The notes under the pieces are model-generated. The model was not told the origin of the DNA. It made no database searches and was given only the letters and a program-made list of their open reading frames with translations. A stretch of 64,000 bases of DNA. Origin: JAYREN01 sp963663375 (GTDB lineage: Bacteria; Acidobacteriota; Holophagae; Holophagales; Holophagaceae). Positions 12,173 through 20,069 of this stretch are shown in pieces. Both the position numbers and the translations under genes were made by a program. Every line of letters begins with the position of its first letter. The first letter of the stretch is position 1. Where the stretch lies: the NCBI GenBank assembly GCA_963663375.1, contig OY760195.1, positions 2,170,001 to 2,234,000 of the forward strand. The letters are read 5' to 3'.

Positions 12173-12270
12173 TCCGCCAAGCCCCACTCTCATTCCCAAT
12201 TGAAGCGATGACCTTCGGCCCCGCCGAGGGGCTTCGCCTTGCCCCGACACCCTCTCCAAGGAGCCCAATC

Positions 12271-13977
12271 ATGCGCATGACGCGCCTCGCAACCTGTCTG
12301 CTGGTGGGCCTCGGCCCCCTGGCCGCCCAGTCTCCCGCCAGCGATGACCTCAAGAAGCAGCTCGAGGACCTGAAGAAGCAGGTGGCCGTGCTGGAGGAAA
12401 AGGCCAAGGATCAGGAGAAGACCCTTACCAAGGTGGAAACCAAGGTCGCCCAGGACAACATCGCCTGGGGCGGGGACCTCCGCACCCGCTTCGACAGCTC
12501 CAAGTGGCACTTCAAGCCATACAACCAGTTCATGGGCTTCGTGCAGAACCCCGGCCCTGGACCCATGACCGGCATGCCCATGCCCATGCTCCAGCAGATG
12601 CCCGACCAGGACTGGTCCAACTCCTCCCAGTGGTCCACCCGCCTGCGGCTGCGCATGAACATCAACATCAATGAGCACGCCAAGATCATGGGGCGCTTGA
12701 CCATGTTCAAGGTGCATGGCGGCGCCGATGTGCCGGTGTTCAACGGCTCGCCCAACACCGTGAACAACTCCTTCAACAGCGGCAAGGTGCCCACCAACGA
12801 CATCCTCCACGTGGAACGCGCCAGCTTCGTGTACGACTGGCCCGCCCTGGGCGTGCTCTCCATCGGCCGCCAGAACACCTCCGATGGCCCGCCCTTCGAG
12901 GTGCGCGAAGGCGGCGAGCGCCAGGCCACGCCCCAGGCCCTGGCGGTGAATGCCATGGTCGATGGCATCGGCTGGAAGTTCCACCTGGACAAGCTCGGGT
13001 TGCCCGAGCACAGCCTCTTCGGCCTCTGCTACGGCGTGGGCTACGAGAGCGGTTTCGGCGGCGGCGGCCTGGTGAAGGCCAGCGCGGCCCCCGTGGGCTT
13101 CAACTTCACCAACGCGACCCTGGCCAACCCGGCGGCCGCGACCCTGCAGGTGAACCCCATCGGGCCCCTCAAGGACACCACCGTGCTGGGCGCCATGTTC
13201 GACATGCCCCTGCTCTTCGAGGCCTTCGGCACCGTCCACTCCGCCAATGTCTACCTGGGCTTCAACCGCTTCGGCAACATGACGGACATCCCCTTCGGCC
13301 AGCTCTCCAACTTCCCCGTGGCCGCCATTCCGGGCATGGGCGGCATGCCCAGCACCCAGTACGTCACGGCCACCACCAACCTGGGCGACATGGATCAGTG
13401 GACCGCCACCTGGAAGCATCGGATCGGTGATTCCTTCACCTATTTCGCCAGCTTCGGCGCCATCAAGAGCAACCCCAACGGCAAGGTCAGCCAGTACGGC
13501 GCCTATTGGGACTTCCCCGCCATCATGCCCCCCGGCTACCCTTCGGGCCCCAATGTCCAGCTCACTGGCTTCGGCGGCATGATGGGCGATGCCAACGCGA
13601 GCCAGACGGCGACGGCCTACTATCTGGGCGCCCGCTGGGATGTGCTGGAGAATCTGGGTCTGGGCTTGGAGTTCAACCACGGCTCACCGCGCTGGTTCAC
13701 CTACAGCCCCGCCACCGGCGAGGCCACCGAGAAGCTCGGCGCCCGCGGCGATGTGTGGGAGGCCTACCTCCACTGGCAGTTCGTCAAGAACGTCGCCCTT
13801 CGGGTGGGCTATATCGACTACAAATACAGCCACGCCTTCAGCGGCTGGCATATCGCCCCGGCCCCCATGGCGGGCTCCTGGGAAGACGCCTACGACCTGA
13901 GCAAGAACCCGATGCTTCAGTACGCCTCCCCCGCCAGCATCAAGAACACCTACGTCTCCCTTGAAGTGAGATTCTAG
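12271..13977 (+). CDS. Outer-membrane beta-barrel protein (DUF3373/porin-like) with coiled-coil N-terminus
   Basis: Exported protein of 568 residues: signal peptide, then a short coiled coil (DDLKKQLEDLKKQVAVLEEKAK), then a long beta-rich region ending in 'NTYVSLEVRF', the terminal aromatic expected of outer-membrane barrels. The coiled coil plus '(G)DLRTRF' start and a central 'IGRQNTSDGPPFE' strand resemble the DUF3373 porin-like proteins common beside multihaem cytochromes in Geobacter. ATG 12271 has AAGGAG 7 bases upstream. Lying between the small cytochrome and the octaheme enzyme, it probably admits the electron acceptor or holds a cytochrome at the outer membrane. Substrate unknown. 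Confidence 0.8.
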   Translation: MRMTRLATCLLVGLGPLAAQSPASDDLKKQLEDLKKQVAVLEEKAKDQEKTLTKVETKVAQDNIAWGGDLRTRFDSSKWHFKPYNQFMGFVQNPGPGPMTGMPMPMLQQMPDQDWSNSSQWSTRLRLRMNININEHAKIMGRLTMFKVHGGADVPVFNGSPNTVNNSFNSGKVPTNDILHVERASFVYDWPALGVLSIGRQNTSDGPPFEVREGGERQATPQALAVNAMVDGIGWKFHLDKLGLPEHSLFGLCYGVGYESGFGGGGLVKASAAPVGFNFTNATLANPAAATLQVNPIGPLKDTTVLGAMFDMPLLFEAFGTVHSANVYLGFNRFGNMTDIPFGQLSNFPVAAIPGMGGMPSTQYVTATTNLGDMDQWTATWKHRIGDSFTYFASFGAIKSNPNGKVSQYGAYWDFPAIMPPGYPSGPNVQLTGFGGMMGDANASQTATAYYLGARWDVLENLGLGLEFNHGSPRWFTYSPATGEATEKLGARGDVWEAYLHWQFVKNVALRVGYIDYKYSHAFSGWHIAPAPMAGSWEDAYDLSKNPMLQYASPASIKNTYVSLEVRF

Positions 13978-13983
13978 GTTCCA

Positions 13984-14024
13984 GCACAGAGTCGGGGCCC
14001 AAGAGCCCCGACTCTGTGCGTTTT
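13984..14024 (+). terminator. Strong intrinsic terminator between barrel gene and octaheme gene
   Basis: GCACAGAGTCGGGGC (13984-13998) pairs over 15 bp with 14005-14019 around a 6-base loop, then GTTTT. It ends only 18 bp before the octaheme start codon and 7 bp before its ribosome-binding site, so there is almost no room for a promoter downstream. It may partly terminate, setting a lower expression level for the octaheme-cytochrome b pair, or act as a regulated attenuator. Confidence 0.85.
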
Positions 14025-14042
14025 CAGCCATGAGGTTGCTTT

Positions 14043-15641
14043 ATGTCTAGTCCGCGCCGCACTGGATCCATCTGGCGGATCATGGCCCTCCTGGGGCTCG
14101 TGATATGCCTACCCGCCCTGGCCCAAGGGGCCCAGCCCGCGAGCCGGAAGGCCCCCTCGCCCTATGCCCAGGTCCATGCAGAGGCGGCCCGCCGCAGCAC
14201 CGCAGACCATGGGCAGTACAAGATCCTCAAGGGCCCCTTCAAGGAGGGCGATGGCTCGGCGGTCACCAAGGCCTGCCTCACCTGCCATCCCAAGGCGGCC
14301 GAACAGGTCATGGGCTCCAGTCACTGGACCTGGAACCCCAAGGATCCGCGCTTGGCCGGATACGGAAAATCGACCCACCTGGTGAACAACTTCTGCATCA
14401 GCGCCCAGGGTGGCAACCAGGCCGCCTGCGCCCGCTGCCACGCCGGGTACGGCATGACGGATCGCCATTTCGATTTCTCCAAGTCCGAGAACATCGACTG
14501 CCTCGTGTGCCACGACACCACGGGGGATTATGAAAAGATTGCCGGAGGGTTCCCGAACCCCGCCGTGCCCCTGGACGAGATCGCCCAGAAGGTGGGCCGA
14601 TCTACCCTCCAGAACTGCGGGGTCTGCCACTTTTTCGGCGGCGGCGCGGACGCCACCAAGCACGGCGACCTAGACGACACCATCCTGAAGGCCACCCCCG
14701 CCGTGGATGTCCACATGTCCAAGCAGGGCGCCGCCATGGTCTGCACCGACTGCCATGTCTCCCACGCCCACGAGGTGAGCGGCCCTAACTACGTCATCCC
14801 AGCAGATAAGCGCGAAAAGGCCCATTTCCCCGGCGAAAGCATGTCGCGCATGGCCTGCAGCGCCTGCCATACGGATTCCCCCCACGCCTCTACGGTGCTG
14901 AATCGCCACTACCGCAAGGTCGCCTGCCAGACCTGCCACATCCCCGAATATGCCCGGGGCGGCCTGGCCAGCAACCTCTCCTGGGACTGGTCCACGGCCG
15001 GAAAATTGAAGGATGGCCGCCCCTACAAGGAGAAGGACGCCAATGGCTTCGAGACCTACAACACGATCCACGGCGACATGGTGTGGGCCAGGAATGTGAA
15101 GCCCTCCTACCTCTGGTACAACGGCAACCTCAAGTTCACCCTGCTGACCGATACCCTGCCTGCGCAGCGCCCCGTGCTGTTGAACCCTGCGGAGGGCTCA
15201 TACGCCGACCCCGGCGCCAAGATCTGGCCCTTCAAAATCCACCAAGGGAAACAGCCCTTCGATCCCGTCCTCAATCGCCTGGTGGCTCCCTACACTGCGG
15301 GCCCCAAGGGCTCCGGTGCCTTCTGGGGCGATCACGACTGGGATGCCGCCATCAAGACCGGCATGGAGAAGGCGGGTCTGCCCTACAGCGGCAAACATGA
15401 TTTCGTCTCGACCACCATGCTCTGGCCCATCACCCACATGGTTGCGCCCGCCAAGGACGCCCTCTCCTGCAAGGATTGCCATGATCGCCACGGTCGCCTC
15501 GAGGGCGTCGAAGGCTTCTACCTTCCCGGCAGGGACCGAGGCTGGGGGGTCGACTTCCTGGGCTGGACCCTGGTGGCCCTGGTGGCCGCCGCGACCCTGA
15601 CCCACGGAATCCTGCGCTACCTGTTTACCGGGAGGTCCTGA
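14043..15641 (+). CDS. Tetrathionate reductase-family octaheme c-type cytochrome
   Basis: Exported octaheme cytochrome of 532 residues, related to Shewanella Otr, which reduces tetrathionate, nitrite and hydroxylamine in vitro. Eight CxxCH motifs lie at residues 78-82, 129-133, 153-157, 192-196, 234-238, 272-276, 295-299 and 476-480. An N-terminal signal sequence (to about residue 28) and a C-terminal membrane helix (about 503-525) place it on the periplasmic face of the inner membrane. ATG 14043 has GAGG 7 bases upstream. Its stop overlaps the start of the cytochrome b gene (TGATG), implying they form one complex fed from quinol. Physiological substrate is not settled even for the family. 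Confidence 0.93.
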   Translation: MSSPRRTGSIWRIMALLGLVICLPALAQGAQPASRKAPSPYAQVHAEAARRSTADHGQYKILKGPFKEGDGSAVTKACLTCHPKAAEQVMGSSHWTWNPKDPRLAGYGKSTHLVNNFCISAQGGNQAACARCHAGYGMTDRHFDFSKSENIDCLVCHDTTGDYEKIAGGFPNPAVPLDEIAQKVGRSTLQNCGVCHFFGGGADATKHGDLDDTILKATPAVDVHMSKQGAAMVCTDCHVSHAHEVSGPNYVIPADKREKAHFPGESMSRMACSACHTDSPHASTVLNRHYRKVACQTCHIPEYARGGLASNLSWDWSTAGKLKDGRPYKEKDANGFETYNTIHGDMVWARNVKPSYLWYNGNLKFTLLTDTLPAQRPVLLNPAEGSYADPGAKIWPFKIHQGKQPFDPVLNRLVAPYTAGPKGSGAFWGDHDWDAAIKTGMEKAGLPYSGKHDFVSTTMLWPITHMVAPAKDALSCKDCHDRHGRLEGVEGFYLPGRDRGWGVDFLGWTLVALVAAATLTHGILRYLFTGRS

Positions 15642-16270
15642 TGCAACGCCTGGTTCTCTACACCGTCTTCAACCGGCTCTGGCATTGGTCCCAAGCCCTT
15701 CTGATCATGCTTCTGGCCCTCACGGGTTTCGAGGTGCGGGGCACCTTCGCGATCTTCGGTTATGCCCGTGCGGTCTACCTGCACAACATCCTGGCCGTGG
15801 CCCTCATCGTGCTGATCGTCTTCGCCGTCTTCTGGCACATCACCACGGGCGAATGGCGCCAATACATCCCCACCCGGGCCTTCCTCCGGGAAATGGTGGC
15901 CTTCTACCTCACGGGCATCTTCAAGGGTGCCGCCCACCCGGTGCGCAAGGAACGGACCGCCAAACTCAACCCGCTCCAGCGCCTGGCCTACCTGGGGTTC
16001 AAGGTGCTGATCATCCCGGTGCAGGTAACCACGGGGGCCCTGTACTACTTCTACCCCAACCTGAACGCCCTGGGCTGGTCCCCGTCCACTCTCTGGGTAA
16101 TCGCGGTGATCCATGTCCTGGGCGCCTTCGGCCTCCTGGCCTTCCTGATCGGCCATATCTACTTGGCCACCACCGGCACCACGCCCCTATCCAATTTCAA
16201 GGCCATGATTCGCGGCTGGGAGGAAGCCCATCCCGAAGCACCCGCTGAATCCAGGGAAGAAACCACCTAG
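15641..16270 (+). CDS. Cytochrome b561-type membrane subunit for the octaheme enzyme
   Basis: Integral membrane di-haem cytochrome b of the Ni-hydrogenase/formate-dehydrogenase gamma type (209 residues, four membrane helices). Haem ligand candidates are His15 in 'FNRLWHWSQ', the His in 'VYLHNILAVAL', the His in 'FAVFWHITTG' and the His residues in 'VIHVLGAFGLLAFLIGHIYLATTG'. It begins within the stop codon of the octaheme gene. Predicted job: take electrons from menaquinol and pass them to the octaheme cytochrome. The hydrophilic C-terminal tail is cytoplasmic or periplasmic by prediction only. Confidence 0.9.
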   Translation: MQRLVLYTVFNRLWHWSQALLIMLLALTGFEVRGTFAIFGYARAVYLHNILAVALIVLIVFAVFWHITTGEWRQYIPTRAFLREMVAFYLTGIFKGAAHPVRKERTAKLNPLQRLAYLGFKVLIIPVQVTTGALYYFYPNLNALGWSPSTLWVIAVIHVLGAFGLLAFLIGHIYLATTGTTPLSNFKAMIRGWEEAHPEAPAESREETT

Positions 16271-16336
16271 GGATTTCAATCCCCAGGTTTCTGGGCCACC
16301 CTTGGAGGATCGCCCCTCTCTTGTCTGGAGTCACTC

Positions 16337-16786
16337 GTGCTGCCCCTCTCTCAATCCGCAGGCTATGCGGTCCTGGCCCTGAGCTGCCTGGAGGATCCCG
16401 GGGGTGAGCCGGTGCTCGTCCAGGATGTCGCCGCTTGGACCGGGGCGCCCGGGCCTTACCTGGCCAAGATCTTCAGCACCCTCACCCGGGCGGGCCTCGT
16501 GGTCGGCAAGCGGGGCAATCAGGGCGGCGTGATTCTCGCCAAGCCTGCCAGGGAAGTCACGCTCGACCAGCTGGCCGAAGTGCTCGACAGCGCAGGCTGG
16601 CGGACCAGTTGCCTGCTCGGGCTCGAGGAGTGCACCGACGAACGGGCCTGCCCCATCCATACCTTTTGGAAGGACATCCGGGAAAAGATCCACGGGGAGC
16701 TTTCCGCCCTCACCCTGGCGGATGTCGCCCGTTTCGAGCGCGAACGCCACACGTCCCTCGGCTCCCCGGGCACCCCGCGCCCCTGA
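16337..16786 (+). CDS. Rrf2 family transcriptional regulator
   Basis: Winged-helix regulator of 149 residues with the Rrf2 N-terminus 'LSQSAGYAVLALSCL', the helix-turn-helix around 'GAPGPYLAKIFSTLTRAGLV' and wing 'KRGNQGGVILAK'. Three cysteines (CLLGLEECTDERAC) lie where IscR, NsrR and RsrR ligate an Fe-S cluster, so it is likely a cluster-based redox or NO sensor. Start is GTG 16337 with GGAG 7 bases upstream. Coming 66 bp after cytochrome b on the same strand, it is the natural candidate regulator of the octaheme locus. Confidence 0.9.
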   Translation: MLPLSQSAGYAVLALSCLEDPGGEPVLVQDVAAWTGAPGPYLAKIFSTLTRAGLVVGKRGNQGGVILAKPAREVTLDQLAEVLDSAGWRTSCLLGLEECTDERACPIHTFWKDIREKIHGELSALTLADVARFERERHTSLGSPGTPRP

Positions 16787-16798
16787 ACCGATCCCGGA

Positions 16799-17329
16799 TC
16801 AGGCCTCGACGTTGAGGCGTCCCCCGACGCGGTCGCCGCCCTGGGCCTTCTTGGCCAGATCCGCGGCGGCCTTGAGGGCCATGGCGCTGGCCATGGCTGC
16901 GACCTTGCGATCCTGGGGCGAGGGGTCCGCGGGGGCCATCGCCGCCGCCTTGATCTGCTGGGCCTTCTGGAGCGTCGCCGCCGGGTTGTCGGAGACGGGC
17001 GAGGTATCGATGCTGACTTCACCCCCCACGGCGTAGTTCTTCCCGTCCGGTCCCCGTTGGTAGCTGTAGGCGGCCCCGCCCCGCACCAGCCCGCCCCCGG
17101 CCGCCATGTGGGCAGCCTCGTGGGCGCGCACCGCCTGATCGACCTGGGCTAGTTCGGCGATTTTCTTCTTGGCGTCGGGCGAGATCTCCACGCCATCCTC
17201 GCCAGGAGTCTGGCCCGAAGGGTTTCCTGGGCTCTCAGGCAGTTTTCGCGGGCTTCCGGGCACAGCGGCGCGGCGGCCCCCCACCGCCGGGACGGCCCCC
17301 ACGCCCGTGAGTGTCAGTTCATCCGCCAT
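16799..17329 (-). CDS. Putative metalloprotease, CJM1_0395/SprA-related family
   Basis: A 176-residue protein with a possible zinc motif HEAAH (HExxH) in 'AVRAHEAAHMAAGG', followed by the family's 'GGAAYSYQRGPDGKNYAVGGEVSIDTSPV' and an Ala-rich helical end (QDRKVAAMASAMALKAAADLAKKA). These match the widespread SprA-related proteins; no activity has been shown to my knowledge. No signal peptide. I chose ATG 17329 because TACACT lies exactly 6 bases upstream, the arrangement expected for a leaderless transcript; an ATG at 17347 is possible. It converges on the Rrf2 gene and is divergent from osmC. Confidence 0.8.
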   Translation of the reverse strand: MADELTLTGVGAVPAVGGRRAAVPGSPRKLPESPGNPSGQTPGEDGVEISPDAKKKIAELAQVDQAVRAHEAAHMAAGGGLVRGGAAYSYQRGPDGKNYAVGGEVSIDTSPVSDNPAATLQKAQQIKAAAMAPADPSPQDRKVAAMASAMALKAAADLAKKAQGGDRVGGRLNVEA

Positions 17330-17335
17330 GGGTCT

Positions 17336-17341
17336 AGTGTA
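17336..17341 (-). promoter_or_regulatory. Candidate -10 box (TACACT) for a leaderless transcript
   Basis: On the minus strand TACACT is followed by six bases (AGACCC) and the ATG of the SprA-related gene. A -10 box in this position would start the RNA at or next to the A of ATG. nrdR and the gene at 54783 have the same TANNNT-N6-ATG layout. No good -35 box is visible. Confidence 0.4.
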
Positions 17342-17453
17342 GGCCATGCCCCATCCCTGCGCCGCCCCTGGAGACAAGATGCCGAGACCCCCACCTGCAT
17401 CCAAGAGGGCAGGCGGTCAAACCTAAACCCACGTCCTTTCCATGCGAGGCGCC

Positions 17454-17897
17454 ATGTCCACCTTTCCCCTCACCCTCCGCTGGGCCGGCAACACGCTGGA
17501 TGCCGCCTACAGTCGCAACGCCGAACTTAGCAACCCCGGGCACCTGACCATTCCCGCCAGCAGCGCCCCAGCCTATTCCGGGGATCCCACCCGGTGGAAC
17601 CCCGAGAACCTGCTGGGCTCGGCCCTGGCCACCTGCCACTTGCTGACGTTCCTGGCCCTGGCCGCCAAGGCCAGACTGGAGATCAAGGCCTACGAGGACC
17701 ACGCGGAAGTGTTTCTGGAAACAGTGGACCGCATTTCCCGCGTGGGCGAGATTCTGCTTCGCCCCACCATCCGGGTCGCCCAGGGCACCCCCGCGGGAAA
17801 GGTCGAAGAACTGTTCCGCAAGGCGCATAAATACTGCATTGTCGCCAACTCGATCTCCTGCCGCGTGCGCATGGAGCCCCGGGTGGTGGAGGGATAA
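17454..17897 (+). CDS. OsmC family peroxiredoxin-like protein
   Basis: Small (147 residues) thiol peroxidase-fold protein that reduces organic hydroperoxides in characterised relatives (OsmC/Ohr, YhfA). The two redox cysteines are Cys61 (ALATCHLLTFLALA) and Cys128 (HKYCIVANSI), in the expected helical positions, and the 'NPENLLGSALATC' turn is typical. ATG 17454 gives a normal N-terminus; an ATG 12 bases upstream is also possible. Probably cytoplasmic. It is followed directly by a parS site, so transcription may end there. Confidence 0.9.
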   Translation: MSTFPLTLRWAGNTLDAAYSRNAELSNPGHLTIPASSAPAYSGDPTRWNPENLLGSALATCHLLTFLALAAKARLEIKAYEDHAEVFLETVDRISRVGEILLRPTIRVAQGTPAGKVEELFRKAHKYCIVANSISCRVRMEPRVVEG

Positions 17898-17905
17898 TAC
17901 CGATA

Positions 17906-17925
17906 CTTGTTCCACGTGGAACAAG
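17906..17925. other. parS centromere site (perfect 20-bp palindrome)
   Basis: CTTGTTCCACGTGGAACAAG is a perfect palindrome; its central 16 bases TGTTCCACGTGGAACA match the Pseudomonas-type parS sequence bound by ParB. It lies between osmC and the receiver gene, about 17 kb from dnaA, within the usual distance of chromosomal parS sites from the origin. Two more copies of the 14-base core are in the window (31509-31522 and 40322-40335). Confidence 0.88.
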
Positions 17926-17988
17926 TCCAGGCCGCTCATGCATTTTCAAGAGTCCCCGGAATCGTTCGATAGGAACGGGGGGGACTCC

Positions 17989-18378
17989 ATGGGAGCCACA
18001 CTCACCCGCGTGCTGATGGTCGACGACGACCCGGATCTCCGGGCGATGGCTCACCTGAGTCTCACGGCGGTGGGGGGCCTCGAGGTGGAGCTCTGTCCCT
18101 CGGGCGCCGAGGCCCTGGCCCGGGTTTCCAACCTCGCGCCAGACCTGGTGCTACTGGACGTCTCGATGCCCGAGATGGATGGGCCCACTACCCTAAGTGA
18201 GCTAAGGAACCTGCCTTGCATGAAGGGCGTTCCGGTGGTGTTCATGACCGCAAACACCCAACCCGGGGAGGTGCGGGCCCTCCTCGCCCTGGGGGCCGCC
18301 GCCGTGATCCCCAAGCCCTTCGACCCCATGCGCCTCCCCGCCGAGTTGCTCGAGATCTGGGAGTCGCGCCATGGCTGA
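17989..18378 (+). CDS. Stand-alone response regulator receiver protein
   Basis: Single CheY-like receiver domain of 129 residues: acidic pocket D12-D14 (MVDDDP), phosphoacceptor Asp57 (LLDVSMPEMDG), Thr87/Ala88 (MTAN) and Lys109 (PKPF). No output domain. Its 3' end overlaps the start of the Hpt-REC-REC-GGDEF gene by 8 bp, so they are coupled; the downstream Hpt domain (His53) is a plausible phosphate donor or acceptor for this receiver. ATG 17989 is preceded by a G-rich stretch that can serve as ribosome-binding site. Confidence 0.9.
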   Translation: MGATLTRVLMVDDDPDLRAMAHLSLTAVGGLEVELCPSGAEALARVSNLAPDLVLLDVSMPEMDGPTTLSELRNLPCMKGVPVVFMTANTQPGEVRALLALGAAAVIPKPFDPMRLPAELLEIWESRHG

Positions 18379-20011
18379 GCCCTCCCCGGCCTTCCAGGCC
18401 CAGCTCCGCGCCCTGCGAGAGGCCTTCACCCAGGACCTCCCAGTCCACATCGCCGAGCTGGAAAAGACCTGGGCCGATCCCACCTGCGATGACGAGGCTC
18501 GAGTGGCTAAGCTCCAGCAGCTCGCCCATCGCCTGGGGGGCACTGCGGGTACCTTCGGCTTCAAGCCCCTTGCCCACGCGGCCCGGGAGCTGGAACTTAC
18601 CGCCCGAGCCACCTCCCCGGGAGAGGGCACCCTGCCCGAAGCCCTCCGTAGCCTCCTGGAGGACCGTCTGGCCCATTTTCGCCAGGCGGGGGAAGAGGCC
18701 CTCCAGCACCCCCTCACGGCGCCACAGGCAGCCCCTTCGGTGCCCCCAGCGACGGAAATCCCCTCTGTGCCAGAGGTGTTCCTCCTCTACCAGGGTCCGG
18801 CGAAACCCGACTGGGTCTCCCAGCTCTCGGCCTTCGGGTTTCCCTGCCGGGAATTCCAAGACTGGTCCTCCTTCGCCGCCGCACTTCAGGCGGTCACTCC
18901 ACCGGTGGCCGTGATCGACGATGCGGCGCTGGCGGGCTCCCCCACCACGCCGGGTCCGTTGGTGGAGCTGCAGACCGCTCGACAACGCGCCATCCCGCTA
19001 ATCATGCTCTCCGATTGGCCGGATCTGGAATCCCGGGTGCATGCGGTCCGCGCCGGCGGCCGGGCCTATCTCTCCAAGCCGCCGGATATCCTGGCCCTGG
19101 TGGAGGCCGTGGAGGCCCACTCCCAGCAGACCCAGGCCAATCCCCTCACCGTGCTGGTGGTCGAGGATGACCCCCTGCAGGCCGACCACCACGCCACCCT
19201 GCTGAGCTCGGCCGGTATGAACACGCTGGTGGTGAACGATCCCCTCAAGATCATGGAACCCCTGGTGGAGGCACGTCCCGACCTGGTGCTCATGGATGTC
19301 TACATGCCCGGCTGCACCGGCGTGGAGCTGGCCACCGCCATTCGCCAGCAGGAGGCCTTCCTGGGCATCCCCATCGTGTTCCTCTCCCAGGAGCGGGGCC
19401 GGAGTCTCCAGCTGGAGGCCATGCGCCAAGGAGGGGATGACTTCCTCACTAAGCCCGTGGACCCCGAACAGCTCCTGTCCATCGTTTCTACCCGCGCCCA
19501 GCGAGGCCGGGTGCTCCGGGGGCACATGGTGCGCGACAGCCTCACGGGCCTGCTGAACCACAGCGCTATCCTGGATCGCCTCGAACACGAGCTGGCCCGG
19601 GCCCGGCGCTCGAAGGAGCCTCTCGCCTTCGCGATGCTGGACCTCGACCTCTTCAAGCGGATCAACGACCAGTTCGGCCACGCCGCGGGCGACCGAGTGC
19701 TCCGAAGCCTGGCCCGGATGCTCCAGCAGCGGCTCCGCAAAACGGATCTGCTGGGGCGCTACGGCGGTGAGGAATTCGCCATCATCCTTCCGGGGGCCAC
19801 GGCTGCTCGCGCCGCGGAAATTCTGGATGACATCCGCGAGAGCTTCGCCGCTCTCGAATTCCCCTTCGGGACGCATCGCATTTCCGTCACCTTCAGCGTG
19901 GGCGTCTCCGAATTCCTTAGGCACCAGTCGCTGGACCAGCTGGCGGAGGCCGCGGACCACGCGCTCTATCGCGCCAAGGGCGAGGGCCGCAATCGGGTGG
20001 TCCGGTTGTGA
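18371..20011 (+). CDS. Hpt-(pseudo)REC-REC-GGDEF diguanylate cyclase
   Basis: Cytoplasmic signalling protein of 546 residues predicted to make cyclic di-GMP. Domains in order: Hpt helix bundle (about 1-110, phosphorylatable His53 in 'LAHRLGGTAGTFGF'); a degenerate receiver (about 135-250) that lacks the first acidic pair but keeps VIDDA and a KP loop; a complete receiver (260-375, E265/D266/D267, Asp309, Lys361); and GGDEF (385-546) with active-site GGEEF at 465-469. The inhibitory I-site RxxD (RKTD, 456-459) is present five residues upstream, so product inhibition is expected. Overlaps the upstream receiver gene. No sensor kinase is in the window. Confidence 0.92.
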   Translation: MAEPSPAFQAQLRALREAFTQDLPVHIAELEKTWADPTCDDEARVAKLQQLAHRLGGTAGTFGFKPLAHAARELELTARATSPGEGTLPEALRSLLEDRLAHFRQAGEEALQHPLTAPQAAPSVPPATEIPSVPEVFLLYQGPAKPDWVSQLSAFGFPCREFQDWSSFAAALQAVTPPVAVIDDAALAGSPTTPGPLVELQTARQRAIPLIMLSDWPDLESRVHAVRAGGRAYLSKPPDILALVEAVEAHSQQTQANPLTVLVVEDDPLQADHHATLLSSAGMNTLVVNDPLKIMEPLVEARPDLVLMDVYMPGCTGVELATAIRQQEAFLGIPIVFLSQERGRSLQLEAMRQGGDDFLTKPVDPEQLLSIVSTRAQRGRVLRGHMVRDSLTGLLNHSAILDRLEHELARARRSKEPLAFAMLDLDLFKRINDQFGHAAGDRVLRSLARMLQQRLRKTDLLGRYGGEEFAIILPGATAARAAEILDDIRESFAALEFPFGTHRISVTFSVGVSEFLRHQSLDQLAEAADHALYRAKGEGRNRVVRL

Positions 20012-20057
20012 GTTCCTCCGCCCGCATAATCTCCTGCGGCCCCGGCCTTTAAGCCTG

Positions 20058-20063
20058 TAGCCT
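20058..20063 (+). promoter_or_regulatory. Candidate -10 box (TAGCCT) upstream of nrdR
   Basis: TAGCCT lies exactly six bases before the nrdR ATG and there is no purine-rich ribosome-binding site in between, the pattern expected of a leaderless transcript. No -35 match was seen. Confidence 0.4.
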
Positions 20064-20069
20064 AGTGAC

